A DNA stretch of 64,000 bases, taken from the NCBI RefSeq assembly GCF_034259105.1, contig NZ_CP139478.1:1112501-1176500 (forward strand). Reading direction: 5' to 3'. The notes beneath the pieces are model-generated. The model searched no databases, was not told the DNA's origin, and was given only the letters and a program-made list of their open reading frames with translations. The DNA is from Limosilactobacillus reuteri (lineage in GTDB: Bacteria > Bacillota > Bacilli > Lactobacillales > Lactobacillaceae). This document shows, piece after piece, positions 39,690 to 48,372 of the stretch (the first letter of the stretch is position 1; each line of letters begins with the position of its first letter). A program made the translations under genes and the position numbers.

Positions 39690-41093
39690 ATGGGGAATAA
39701 ATTAACCGCATGTACAAGTATTTTAATTGGTAAAGGGGCCAGCATCGACGGCACAATCATGATCGGTCGAAACGAAGATGCCAAAGCTGCCTGGCCCAAG
39801 CATATGGTTGTTCACCGCCGTGGGGAGATGCCCAGCCACTTCATCTCTAAGGATACCCGTTTAGAGCTCGACTTGCCAGAAGAAAGCGCTCAGTATACGG
39901 CAACTCCGGAATGGACAGATAAAGACGGGCTGTTTGAAGAAGACGGGATTAATGAGTATGATGTGGCAATGAGTGCGACTGAAAGTGCTTATTCTAATCC
40001 CCTCGTTTTGGGCTATGATCCACTGGTTGAAAATGGTCTAAATGAAGAAGCAATGATCACTGTGGTTCTGCCATATGTTAAGACGGCACGTGAAGGGGTC
40101 CAACGCCTCGGTAATTTGATTGCGAAGTACGGAACCGGCGAAACAAACGGGGTACTTTTTGCTGATAATGACGAAGCTTGGTACTTCGAAACCGGTGCAG
40201 GTCACTACTGGGTTGCGCAACGGATTCCAGATGATTCATATGCGGTGGTTGCCAACCAACTGGCAATTCAAGAAATTGACTTTAATGATCCGAATAATTT
40301 CATGTTCCATCCGGGAATTCAAGAATTCGTTGAGAAGCATGACTTGAACCCAGATCCATCCACCTTCAATTTCCGCAAAATCTTTGGGACAGCTGATCGG
40401 TCAGACGCGATTTACTCTGAACCGCGGGTATGGGCTGGTCACCAAATGTTTAGCCCCCGGCAAGCAACAGAGGAGACCCCGGAATCAACTGAATTGCCAT
40501 TTATCATGAAGCCGGATCATAAGTTATCAATTTTTGATGCCCAGAACTATCTCAGTAACCACTATGAGGGAACCGAATTCGATCCCCTTGGGCACGGTGA
40601 ACACGCCCATAAGTACCGGCCAATTAGTTTAGCTAAGACCCAAGAGTCACATATTTTACAGACGAACCGACCGGGCGCTAATATTCACTGGTTAGCAATG
40701 GGGGTCGCTGTTGAAAGTACCTATGTGCCATTCTTCAACGGCATTACTGATACACCAGCCCCTTACAAGCGTGGGAAGCTGCCGGCTCAGCTCAACTCTG
40801 CTTACTGGATTTTCAAGCATGCCAGTGTGCTAGTTGACAGCCACCTACACGATTTCCTTCCATTATTACGAGACGTACAAAAGGAACGAAACGCCGCGGC
40901 CATTAAGATGATTGCCGAAACTGATCATCGCCTCCCGAGTCTCAAAGGAGAAGCACGTGCAACCTTCTTAACGCGGCAAAGTGACGGTTATGCCACCGAT
41001 ACATTGAACGCATATAAGAAATTAAGCCTTGAGCTAATTACAAAGATGACTGATTATTGTGAATTAAACTTTAATACGGATGAGAACCTGTAA
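39690..41093 (+). CDS. pepD: C69-family dipeptidase (PepD type)
   Basis: A 467-residue Ntn-hydrolase that cleaves dipeptides in the cytosol. The N-terminus MGNKLTACTSILIGKGAS carries the catalytic cysteine that becomes residue 1 after removal of MGNKLTA. GRNEDA and ETGAGHYWVAQRIPDDSYAV are further family blocks. AAAGGAG lies upstream of ATG 39690. Lactobacilli carry several paralogues, so the letter suffix is left out. Confidence 0.93.
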   Translation: MGNKLTACTSILIGKGASIDGTIMIGRNEDAKAAWPKHMVVHRRGEMPSHFISKDTRLELDLPEESAQYTATPEWTDKDGLFEEDGINEYDVAMSATESAYSNPLVLGYDPLVENGLNEEAMITVVLPYVKTAREGVQRLGNLIAKYGTGETNGVLFADNDEAWYFETGAGHYWVAQRIPDDSYAVVANQLAIQEIDFNDPNNFMFHPGIQEFVEKHDLNPDPSTFNFRKIFGTADRSDAIYSEPRVWAGHQMFSPRQATEETPESTELPFIMKPDHKLSIFDAQNYLSNHYEGTEFDPLGHGEHAHKYRPISLAKTQESHILQTNRPGANIHWLAMGVAVESTYVPFFNGITDTPAPYKRGKLPAQLNSAYWIFKHASVLVDSHLHDFLPLLRDVQKERNAAAIKMIAETDHRLPSLKGEARATFLTRQSDGYATDTLNAYKKLSLELITKMTDYCELNFNTDENL

Positions 41094-41102
41094 GACAAAA
41101 AA

Positions 41103-41148
41103 GAAGCAGCTCCTAAGTTGGAAGTTCCAGCTTAGGGGCTGCTTTTTG
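41103..41148 (+). terminator. Intrinsic terminator of pepD
   Basis: Stem AAGCAGCTCCTAAG / CTTAGGGGCTGCTT with TTTTT behind it, directly after the stop. Confidence 0.9.
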
Positions 41149-41219
41149 TAGGCTTTACAATTTTAAGTACTGATGGATTTAACATCAGGGCTTTATTTGT
41201 TTAAAATTTAAAATAAAAA

Positions 41220-41267
41220 AGCGAAAGATGGTTGGACCCCGTCTTCGCTAAGAAAGGACCATCTTTC
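41220..41267 (+). promoter_or_regulatory. Alternative hairpins in front of the ISL3 transposase start
   Basis: GAAAGATGGT (41223-41232) pairs perfectly with ACCATCTTTC (41258-41267), ending at the base before ATG 41268 and covering part of the AAAGGA site. A competing stem AGCGAA (41220-41225) / TTCGCT (41244-41249) is also possible. Such structures protect insertion sequences from read-through expression. Confidence 0.6.
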
Positions 41268-42599
41268 ATGAACAATTCTATCAAAACTATCTTAGGAATT
41301 AAAGATCCTTACCTCAAACTAGATGAAAAGAATTTTGATAACCCAATTGAAGATCAACCTAATCAAATCATTGTCCATCTTATTCAAACTTACCCCATGC
41401 ATTGCCCAAAATGTGGACACTTAATGTGTAAAAATGGCTATAAAACAGTTAATTGCTTGGGACCAGAGCTTCACTTTAAGCCAACAATCTGGTCGATTAA
41501 AAAGCAAAAATATATCTGTAAAGCTTCTTCTTCTTGTCCTGAAGTAGTTACTAAATTAGCAGCCGTTGAAGATATTCATTATCGTAATCATATCTCTTTA
41601 GCGATAAAACAACGGGCAATGATGCTTCTAACAAAAAACGAATCACAAAGTGATTTAGCCAAAGAATTAAATGTCTCTGACTGGACAATTAGACGAGTCA
41701 TTACAAATCTTGATCAGTTTTTTAAGCCTAACTATCATTGGTTACCTCGCCATATTGCCTTTGATGATTTTAAGTCTGGTCGCTTTGCCCCCAGCGGAAT
41801 GAGTATGATTCTAATGAATATTGAAAATAAGCGGACGCTTGATATTATCTTGTCACGTAAAAATAGCTATCTGCGAAAATACTTTCTTCGATATGACCGT
41901 TCAGCACGCTTAGCAGTTCAAACAGTAACGGTTGACTTGTACACTCCTTACCGCCATTTGATTCATGAGCTTTTCCCCCACGCTTTAATTATCGCTGATC
42001 ATTTTCATATTGTTGCTCAAGCATATCGTGCATTTAACAAAATTAGGATCCAAGTAATGAATCGTGCCGGTGCTGGCACTCATAAATGGCGTGCACTTAA
42101 GCACTTTTGGAAATTACTCCTAACGCCTGCTAATGAGCTTAAATATGATAATTATTGGTCAAGGCGTAACTTTAGTTACGCTCAATTAACCGATGTGGAA
42201 GTCATTCATCGTCTTCTAAGCTTTGATAATGAACTAAAAAGGGCTTATGAATACTATCAAAACTTAATTCTGGTGATTGCTCATCGTAGCAAGAAAGAAT
42301 TAAAAAACTTACTCGCGATTAAATGGACGCAGCTTCCCCAAGCACTGCAAAAAGTTCAGCGTACTCTTCGCAGACATAAACAAGAAATTTACAATAGTTT
42401 TAAATATGATACCTATACAAATGGTCCCGTTGAAGGAACTAACAATAAAATTAAAGTTATTAAACGAACTGCTTATGGCTTTCGTAATTTCTTTAATTTC
42501 CGAATTAGAATCCTCCTTGCATTACCAAATACCTACATTGCAATAAACTGGAGAAATAAACAAACAGCTCATGCCAAAGTCCAGGCACAAGCTGCTTAG
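41268..42599 (+). CDS. ISL3-family transposase
   Basis: About 443 residues from ATG 41268. An N-terminal zinc-finger-like CPKCGHLMCKNG is followed by an HTH (QSDLAKELNVSDWTIRRV) and a DDE core with IAFDDFKSG, LIIADHFHIVAQAYRAFNK and the terminal NGPVEGTNNKIKVIKRTAYG. It looks complete. Confidence 0.95.
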   Translation: MNNSIKTILGIKDPYLKLDEKNFDNPIEDQPNQIIVHLIQTYPMHCPKCGHLMCKNGYKTVNCLGPELHFKPTIWSIKKQKYICKASSSCPEVVTKLAAVEDIHYRNHISLAIKQRAMMLLTKNESQSDLAKELNVSDWTIRRVITNLDQFFKPNYHWLPRHIAFDDFKSGRFAPSGMSMILMNIENKRTLDIILSRKNSYLRKYFLRYDRSARLAVQTVTVDLYTPYRHLIHELFPHALIIADHFHIVAQAYRAFNKIRIQVMNRAGAGTHKWRALKHFWKLLLTPANELKYDNYWSRRNFSYAQLTDVEVIHRLLSFDNELKRAYEYYQNLILVIAHRSKKELKNLLAIKWTQLPQALQKVQRTLRRHKQEIYNSFKYDTYTNGPVEGTNNKIKVIKRTAYGFRNFFNFRIRILLALPNTYIAINWRNKQTAHAKVQAQAA

Positions 42600-42643
42600 T
42601 AAAATTATTTTATTTTCTCATCAGTACTTCTTGACGAAGAGCC

Positions 42644-43011
42644 AGACAATGCATCGAGTATTACTGTAAGTAATTAAGCAAGCATTGCATAAGCGTTAAG
42701 TCATTGCAATAAACCCTTGCTCTCCGCATTGTTATAATAATTACCATGTGATAAATTTTATAACTTATCCATACTTATAGAATAACAGGATTTAGATAAA
42801 TTTCAATACATAAGTTGATGTTTTTTGCCGTTTTTAGGCCTTTTTGCGAATTTTGCTGTCTCTTAATGCTGATAAATGAAGTTTTCCATCCCATTGTTTC
42901 AGAAATGTTAAATTTTGATTTCGATTGTCATTAATAGAAAGTTTAAGTATTTACCAGTAATCATTGGCTGGCTTGTATTTATCAATTGATATGAAGGTCC
43001 TCTTCTCTATG
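42644..43011. other. Intergenic stretch without recognisable gene
   Basis: This AT-rich 370 bp between the ISL3 element and the reductase terminator holds no ORF with a ribosome site and no clear repeat. A TATAAT at ~42732 lacks a well-spaced -35 box. Confidence 0.5.
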
Positions 43012-43060
43012 CAAATAAAAAACGAGGATCAAAGAGTTTTACTTCTTCAAATCCTCGTTT
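43012..43060 (-). terminator. Intrinsic terminator of the ahpC-reductase operon
   Basis: On the minus strand AAACGAGGAT / ATCCTCGTTT followed by TTTTTAT, three bases after the reductase stop. Confidence 0.88.
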
Positions 43061-43063
43061 ATC

Positions 43064-44731
43064 TTAATTTTGATGATGTTTTTCAACTGCCGTAACTAGT
43101 TCTTCCAATGATTGACTTCCAAAAATAACTGGGTCATCATCAATCATCGTCGCTGGAACACTCATAATCTTCTTTTCTTTCCGTAATTCTGGGAAATGCT
43201 GCAAGTCAATCATCGTGGCAGTAATTCCCACATTCAGAGAAGCCATCCGTTGACAAGCCGCAACAACATCAGGGCAGAAATGACAAGTTAAGGAAACGCC
43301 AATCCGAATCTTAGTAGGCGCAAGTTTCTTAATTCGTTCTACCAATTCTGGTGCAATTGTTTGTCCAGGACCAGCAACGTTGTAAACACCTAAAACTAAG
43401 GAGTTTAATTCGTGACCAGTTGGAATCCCCGCATAATGTAAGCCAGTATCATTACCATCTGCATCAAGCAAGCGCAATTGTGGTAAGTACTTTACGTCCG
43501 CTGGTGCCGGTTTAGTCTCCATCTGCAGGTGCTGATCAAGTGAAGCGAATTCTTCAACAAAGCTAACTAACTGATTGCTAAGCTCTGTCTCATTGGTTAA
43601 CACTTGGAGTTTAATATCCTTGGTTAAACGGGCAAAGATTGGTTGTAACTGTTGGTCAATCTCAGCTGGCAGCCAGCTTCCTTCATGTGGCGTGGTGTTT
43701 TCTTGTTGGCTAAGTTCGCTCGTCTGTCCCACGGTCTTAGCAGGCTTTTTGTTAGTTTCTGCATGAATTGGGATACCTTGCTTTTCCTTTTGCAAAATAA
43801 CGTATCGTTCTGCAGCAGTAGATGCAACCGCCCCATCAGATGCAGCTGTCACGATCTGGCGAAGATTTTTATGGATAACATCCCCAGCAGCGTAAACGCC
43901 ATCGATGTTTGTCTTACCATTTTCATCCGTCATGATATAGCCCCGATCATCCAAATCAAGGATATTAGCTAATGCTTTCGTTGCTGGTTGCGTACCAATA
44001 TAAATGAACATCCCAAATGTCTGGTCACCATCATCGACATGGTAAACCGTCTCTTCGCCAGTCTTATTATTAACCAAGGTAGCAGTAGTAAGGTAATCAT
44101 CCCCACTAACTTCCTTTACCTCAGTATTGTATTCCACACTAACTTTAGGATTATCCAAGGCACGCTTAGCCGTCAATACAGGACATGCAAAATGATCGCC
44201 ACGAACTAAAACAGTAACGTGCTTGGCAAAGCGGCTCAAATAGTCAGCTTCTTCAGCGGCCGCATATCCGCCACCAACGACAAAGACTTGAAGACCGGTA
44301 AAAAGTTCGCCATCACAAGTTGAGCAATAAGCAATTCCCCGTCCACGGAATTCATTTTCACCGGGAAAACCAACTTTTTTAGGGTTAGCACCAGTCGCAA
44401 TAATTACGCTTCGGGCAGTATATTTTTGACCACTCTTGCCAATCAATGTCTTAACTTCACCAGTAAGATCAAACTTTTCAACCGCATCATGTTGAATTTC
44501 AACCCCAAAGCTAGCGACCTGGCTTTGCATCTGGTTCATCAATTGGGTACCGTCGACTTTTTCGACAGCTGGATAATTATAAACCACCGAGGTCGTTGTT
44601 ACCTGACCGCCGACAGTATCTCCTTCTAAAATCAACGTATCCAAGGTTGCGCGTCCAGCATATAAACCAGCAGATAATCCCGCTGGTCCAGCACCAACGA
44701 TGATTAAATCATATAAATGTTGTTCTGCCAT
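43064..44731 (-). CDS. AhpF-like peroxiredoxin reductase (thioredoxin reductase with C-terminal thioredoxin-fold domain)
   Basis: 555 residues. Residues 1-310 are a thioredoxin-reductase-type flavoprotein: IVGAGPAGLSAGLYAGRA (FAD), redox CSTC in IAYCSTCDGELF, VVGGGYAAAEEADYLS (NAD(P)H) and GVYAAGDVIHKNLRQI. A poor linker (~320-345) leads to tandem thioredoxin-like folds with CHFCPDVVAAC near 480. In classical AhpF the thioredoxin-like part is N-terminal, so here the order is reversed. It probably passes electrons to the AhpC peroxiredoxin encoded 13 bp upstream. Confidence 0.92.
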   Translation of the reverse strand: MAEQHLYDLIIVGAGPAGLSAGLYAGRATLDTLILEGDTVGGQVTTTSVVYNYPAVEKVDGTQLMNQMQSQVASFGVEIQHDAVEKFDLTGEVKTLIGKSGQKYTARSVIIATGANPKKVGFPGENEFRGRGIAYCSTCDGELFTGLQVFVVGGGYAAAEEADYLSRFAKHVTVLVRGDHFACPVLTAKRALDNPKVSVEYNTEVKEVSGDDYLTTATLVNNKTGEETVYHVDDGDQTFGMFIYIGTQPATKALANILDLDDRGYIMTDENGKTNIDGVYAAGDVIHKNLRQIVTAASDGAVASTAAERYVILQKEKQGIPIHAETNKKPAKTVGQTSELSQQENTTPHEGSWLPAEIDQQLQPIFARLTKDIKLQVLTNETELSNQLVSFVEEFASLDQHLQMETKPAPADVKYLPQLRLLDADGNDTGLHYAGIPTGHELNSLVLGVYNVAGPGQTIAPELVERIKKLAPTKIRIGVSLTCHFCPDVVAACQRMASLNVGITATMIDLQHFPELRKEKKIMSVPATMIDDDPVIFGSQSLEELVTAVEKHHQN

Positions 44732-44744
44732 TTAGCTCACCAAA

Positions 44745-45308
44745 TTAAAGCTTACCAACTAGATTAAGACTTGGCTTAATTGAATCTTGGCCTGGCTTCC
44801 AGTTCGCTGGGCAGACTCGGTCACCATGTTCACGAACAAATTGAGCAGCTTGGAGTGTCCGTAAGATCTCATCAGCACTCCGACCAATTCCCATATTATT
44901 AATTGTGTAGGATTGGATAATACCATCAGGATCAACAATGAAGACTCCCCGGTATGCTTGACCAGCGTCTTCGTCAAGAACATCGAACATCCGGGCTAAC
45001 TTACCAGCTGGATCAGCAAGCATTGGATATTTGATCTTGCCAATCTTGTCAGAAGCCTGAGCCCATGCCTTGTGGACAAATTCGGTATCCTCAGAAACAG
45101 AGTAAATCTCAGCGTTTGCTTTCTTGAAGTCTTCGTACTTATCTTGCAAAGCTTCCAATTCAGTTGGACAAACAAATGAGAAGTCAGCTGGGTAGAAGAA
45201 GAAAATACTCCACTTACCTAAAACATCCTTCTTGGATACTTCGGTTGTTTCACCGTCATGATAAGCATTTACCTTAAAATCTTCAATTTCATGTCCTACA
45301 AAGTTCAT
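44745..45308 (-). CDS. ahpC: Alkyl hydroperoxide reductase subunit C (2-Cys peroxiredoxin)
   Basis: A 187-residue peroxidase that reduces H2O2 and organic peroxides. The peroxidatic cysteine is in FSFVCPTELEAL and the resolving cysteine in GDRVCPANWKPG near the C-terminus. It is the first gene of the operon with the AhpF-like reductase and is preceded by a promoter between two PerR-type palindromes. Confidence 0.96.
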   Translation of the reverse strand: MNFVGHEIEDFKVNAYHDGETTEVSKKDVLGKWSIFFFYPADFSFVCPTELEALQDKYEDFKKANAEIYSVSEDTEFVHKAWAQASDKIGKIKYPMLADPAGKLARMFDVLDEDAGQAYRGVFIVDPDGIIQSYTINNMGIGRSADEILRTLQAAQFVREHGDRVCPANWKPGQDSIKPSLNLVGKL

Positions 45309-45326
45309 GTATATCCTCTCCTTAAA

Positions 45327-45342
45327 TTAGAATCATTCTTAA
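45327..45342. promoter_or_regulatory. PerR-type box downstream of the ahpC -10
   Basis: TTAGAATCATTCTTAA, one mismatch from the symmetric TTAnAATnATTnTAA pattern. It lies between the -10 box and the AGGAGAGG ribosome site. Confidence 0.6.
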
Positions 45343-45353
45343 CTACAACTCTT

Positions 45354-45381
45354 AGTATAATCTTTTTATGCTAATTTGCAA
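45354..45381 (-). promoter_or_regulatory. ahpC promoter
   Basis: TTGCAA (45376-45381) and TATACT (45354-45359) on the minus strand, 16 bp apart, ~45 bp upstream of ahpC. Confidence 0.65.
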
Positions 45382-45387
45382 GTAATT

Positions 45388-45402
45388 TTAGAATAATTCT
45401 AA
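45388..45402. promoter_or_regulatory. PerR-type box upstream of the ahpC -35
   Basis: TTAGAATAATTCTAA is a perfect 15-bp palindrome fitting TTAnAATnATTnTAA, the operator of the peroxide sensor PerR. It lies just before the -35 box and close to the sdaAA stop. Confidence 0.7.
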
Positions 45403-45407
45403 AAAGA

Positions 45408-46310
45408 TCAAATTTCCTTGCCGAAGATTTTCGTCTTAATCGCCTGTCCAGTTGGGGTTCCAGCCAGTCCACCGCGGCCTGTTTCCCGTAAATCAACTGA
45501 CATTGACCGGCCAACCTTATCAAGAGCAGAAATACATTCATCGGCCGGAATCATACTCGTACAACCAGCGAGTGCCATATCAGCTGCAATTAACGCGTTT
45601 CCAGCTCCAATCGCATTTCTTTTAACACAAGGGATTTCTACCAAACCGGCAATCGGGTCACATACCAAGCCTAACAAGTTACTAAGAGCAATTGCCAATG
45701 CTTGACTGCTTTGTTCTGGACTACCACCCGCTGCTTCAACAGCCGCCGCGGCAGCCATTGCCGATGCTGAACCAACTTCTTCTTGGCAGCCGCCTGTCGC
45801 GCCAGCAATTCCCGCATGATTGGCAATAATTAAGCCCAACCCACCAGCAGTAAATAAGAAGCGAATCATCTGATCTTCACTAAGGCCTAATCGTTGTTCT
45901 AACATAAAAAGAGCGCCAGGAAGAGTCCCGGATGAACCGGCAGTCGGGGTTGCGCAGATGACTCCCATTGCTGCGTTAACCTCGTTAGTTGCGATCGCAT
46001 TTTCCACGGCAGCCATCATAACATCACCAGAGAGGGTCTTTCCTTTTGCACGATATTTTTTCAGCTTAATCGCTTCGCCTCCAGTTAAACCAGTTTTTGA
46101 CCGAACTCCCAGCTCATTTTCACCTTGTTTAATTGCGGCTCGCATCGTCAGTAAGTTTGATCGCATCCGTTGCCAAACTTCTTTTCGATTGCTACCAGAT
46201 TCATGACATTCTGCCTCAATCACTAGCTCGGACAATGCTTTTTGCTGAATTTCTGCAGTTCGCACTAAATCTTTAACACTTTGATACATCGCTCTTTCTC
46301 CTAAAGACAA
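45408..46310 (-). CDS. sdaAA: L-serine dehydratase, alpha subunit
   Basis: 300 residues. An iron-sulfur enzyme that deaminates L-serine to pyruvate. Family blocks: GMMAAVENAIATNEVNAAMG-like region, ICATPTAGSSGTLPGAL, GCQEEVGSASAMAAAA, GLVCDPIAGLVEIPC and GMIP-type SMIPADECI; cysteines in CQEE, CDP and CVK fit cluster binding. It overlaps sdaAB by 10 bp, so both subunits are co-translated. Confidence 0.95.
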   Translation of the reverse strand: MSLGERAMYQSVKDLVRTAEIQQKALSELVIEAECHESGSNRKEVWQRMRSNLLTMRAAIKQGENELGVRSKTGLTGGEAIKLKKYRAKGKTLSGDVMMAAVENAIATNEVNAAMGVICATPTAGSSGTLPGALFMLEQRLGLSEDQMIRFLFTAGGLGLIIANHAGIAGATGGCQEEVGSASAMAAAAAVEAAGGSPEQSSQALAIALSNLLGLVCDPIAGLVEIPCVKRNAIGAGNALIAADMALAGCTSMIPADECISALDKVGRSMSVDLRETGRGGLAGTPTGQAIKTKIFGKEI

Positions 46311-46963
46311 ATTGCAGCCGGGTACTTCTTTTCAAAATAAGCAATCGTCGCTGGCTGCATCGGGTTTTTAATATCGTAAACATAAATATCACAATCATCT
46401 GCCCGTAATACTTGTCGCCGGGTAAATGGTGCTTTTTCTTCCAAATCAGTATTGATCGCCAGTGCATTGGCCATCTGTTTACTATAATCGCGAAAGATAA
46501 CAATTGGTAAGGGACCCGCTGGTAAAATATCAACACCATCAAAGCTAATAGCCCTAATTTCAATTATCCCGCCACCGATCGAACAACCAGCAACCGTTAC
46601 CCTCGTCTTATCACCAGTCATTTGAAGGATGGCTGTGTTAGGATGGTGAATCGGGCTTTCACCCTCTTCTTCAACAAAGCGAAGGTCCATTCCTCCTTGG
46701 CGAGCAATCATTGGCGCCGATGGAACTCGTGAATCGTCTGGCGCAAATCCTAGCAATCCCGCCGCAATTGCATAGTCTGTTCCATGACCACGATGCGTCC
46801 GAGCAAAAGATCCATAATAGTGAACGGTTACTTTAGGTGGAACCGTGCCAAAAAGTTTATTTGCGACTCGACCAATCTTGACCGCCCCTGCAGTATGCGA
46901 ACTAGAAGGACCAATCATTACTGGTCCAATAATATCAAAAACACTTTTATAGTTATTTTTCAT
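46301..46963 (-). CDS. sdaAB: L-serine dehydratase, beta subunit
   Basis: 220 residues. It starts with SVFDIIGPVMIGPSSSHTAGAVKIG, the hallmark of this subunit, followed by YGSFARTHRGHGTDYA and an ACT-like C-terminal half (VTVAGCSIGGGIIEI). It is the first gene of the sdaAB-sdaAA pair. Confidence 0.95.
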   Translation of the reverse strand: MKNNYKSVFDIIGPVMIGPSSSHTAGAVKIGRVANKLFGTVPPKVTVHYYGSFARTHRGHGTDYAIAAGLLGFAPDDSRVPSAPMIARQGGMDLRFVEEEGESPIHHPNTAILQMTGDKTRVTVAGCSIGGGIIEIRAISFDGVDILPAGPLPIVIFRDYSKQMANALAINTDLEEKAPFTRRQVLRADDCDIYVYDIKNPMQPATIAYFEKKYPAAICL

Positions 46964-47034
46964 GTTGTTGTTCCCTTAAAAATAAAATAGAGATTGAAAG
47001 AAAAATCATGTTTTTCTCAACCTCTTCATTATAA

Positions 47035-47727
47035 CTACTTTTTCTTTTTATGAAAGCCAAGAAATGACCAGAAGCCGCGATGACCACCAGATTTTTTCTT
47101 CGGTTTCTTTTCTGCTTTTCGATCTTCTTTGGCAGCCTTTTCAGCAAGTACTTTTTGCTTGGCGAGAATTGCCTCCCGCTTTTGCCGCTCTTTTTCAGCC
47201 TCTTTTCGGGCTGCCATTGCCTTTTTAGCCCGTGCTGCCCGTTGCTGAGCAGCTTCTTTCATTAATTGTGGCCGCATCTGTTCCATTGTATCAAACATTG
47301 TTGCCACCTTAATAGCTGTCTTATTGGCTAAGGCTTGATCAGTATTTGAAGCCACTTCAATATTATGGGCTGCCGTAATCTCACGTTCCCAGTATTGTTG
47401 TGTCTTAATAGGTAAACTAGTAAACTCCTGGCTCCGTAAGAACTGACCTGCTCGTGATAACTGCATCTTCAACGAATGCTTATCCGTTTGCTGACCATTT
47501 AATGCTTTTCGCGAATTATAAATCGCTTGATCAACAAGGTCGACCATTGCTTGTGGTTCATTATATCCCTCTTTATGCTCTTGAAGGACATCCTCCCCCA
47601 TTCTAATGGCTTCATCATAAAGGCCCTTAGAACGATCAGTCCCATTAAAGTATTTATATGTTTGCCTTACACGTACTTGATCAGCTACATCTTTACTTAG
47701 TTGATCAAAAACTACTTTTTCGTTCAT
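47035..47727 (-). CDS. Coiled-coil protein with very basic C-terminus, unknown function
   Basis: 230 residues. An alpha-helical N-terminal part (VFDQLSKDVADQVRVRQTYK) is followed by a long K/E/A-rich helix (~150-210: KEAAQQRAARAKKAMAARKE) and a lysine tail (KKPKKKSGGHRGFW, then HKKKK). No membrane span. The tail could bind nucleic acid or the membrane surface. Not recognised. Confidence 0.7.
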   Translation of the reverse strand: MNEKVVFDQLSKDVADQVRVRQTYKYFNGTDRSKGLYDEAIRMGEDVLQEHKEGYNEPQAMVDLVDQAIYNSRKALNGQQTDKHSLKMQLSRAGQFLRSQEFTSLPIKTQQYWEREITAAHNIEVASNTDQALANKTAIKVATMFDTMEQMRPQLMKEAAQQRAARAKKAMAARKEAEKERQKREAILAKQKVLAEKAAKEDRKAEKKPKKKSGGHRGFWSFLGFHKKKK

Positions 47728-47900
47728 TAGATTTCCACCGCCCGACTTTACTCGTCTACTATTCTTAGTATAGCAGTTATTGATCGCGAACTAAGCTAAA
47801 ATGTCAATTTTTTTAGAAGATTATCGAAAAATTTACCCGCTCGCCGGTTTGAGCAAAGTGCAATTAAGCTATTATTAGTCTTAATTTTCGTCCATTATTC

Positions 47901-47942
47901 AAAAAGGAGCTATCGAGAAGAATATTTCTCGATAACTCCTTA
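47901..47942 (-). terminator. Intrinsic terminator of rpsN
   Basis: On the minus strand AAGGAGTTATCGAGAA pairs with TTCTCGATAGCTCCTT, followed by TTTTT. Confidence 0.9.
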
Positions 47943-47957
47943 TAAATAAGATTTAAC

Positions 47958-48227
47958 TTACCAACTGGCCTTACGAACACCAGGGATTTGACCCTTGTGT
48001 GCTAGTTCACGGAACTTAATCCGTGACATTCCAAACTTACGCATGTAAGCATGTGGTCGGCCATCGTAACGATCACGGTTGTGAAGACGAACCGCACTAG
48101 AGTTACGAGGAAGTTTGGATAAACCGATGTAGTCGCCCTTCGCCTTTAATTCTTTGCGCTTTTCAGCGTATTTCTTTACTAAAGCTTCTTGGTGATGTAA
48201 TTTAGCAATCTTTGACTTTTTTGCCAT
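47958..48227 (-). CDS. rpsN: 30S ribosomal protein S14, zinc-free form
   Basis: 89 residues ([20 protein letters not shown], with [20 protein letters not shown] and [11 protein letters not shown]). The CxxC pairs of the zinc-binding S14 are absent, so this is the longer C-minus paralogue. Such copies stand alone and often replace the zinc form under zinc shortage. No clear Zur box was seen upstream. Confidence 0.95.
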   Translation of the reverse strand: MAKKSKIAKLHHQEALVKKYAEKRKELKAKGDYIGLSKLPRNSSAVRLHNRDRYDGRPHAYMRKFGMSRIKFRELAHKGQIPGVRKASW

Positions 48228-48372
48228 TAAGTAGTTCTCCTTTTATATTAAAAACTTTATCTACTATACAATTACTATTTAAAATTAAAACATCTGCGAA
48301 CTCTTTTCATTTTAATATTATCGCTGATACTTACAAAAAATACAAGGATTTTGCATTACTTTTTGACCTTTC

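Larger units (their letters stand above)
41151..42643 (+). mobile_element. ISL3-family insertion sequence
   Basis: About 1493 bp. The left end GGCTTTACAATTTTAAGTAC and the inverted right end GGCTCTTCGTCAAGAAGTAC share GGCT and AAGTACTGATG. The 8-bp flanks (TTTTTGTA and AGACAATG) do not match, so no target duplication remains. It lies immediately behind the pepD terminator. Confidence 0.88.

Noticed and set aside
42644..43011. Promoter or small RNA at the TATAAT near 42732
   Set aside because: No -35 hexamer at suitable spacing and no terminator on the plus strand behind it.
47958..48227. Zur box upstream of rpsN
   Set aside because: The AT-rich upstream region has no TCGTAATNATTACGA-like palindrome.
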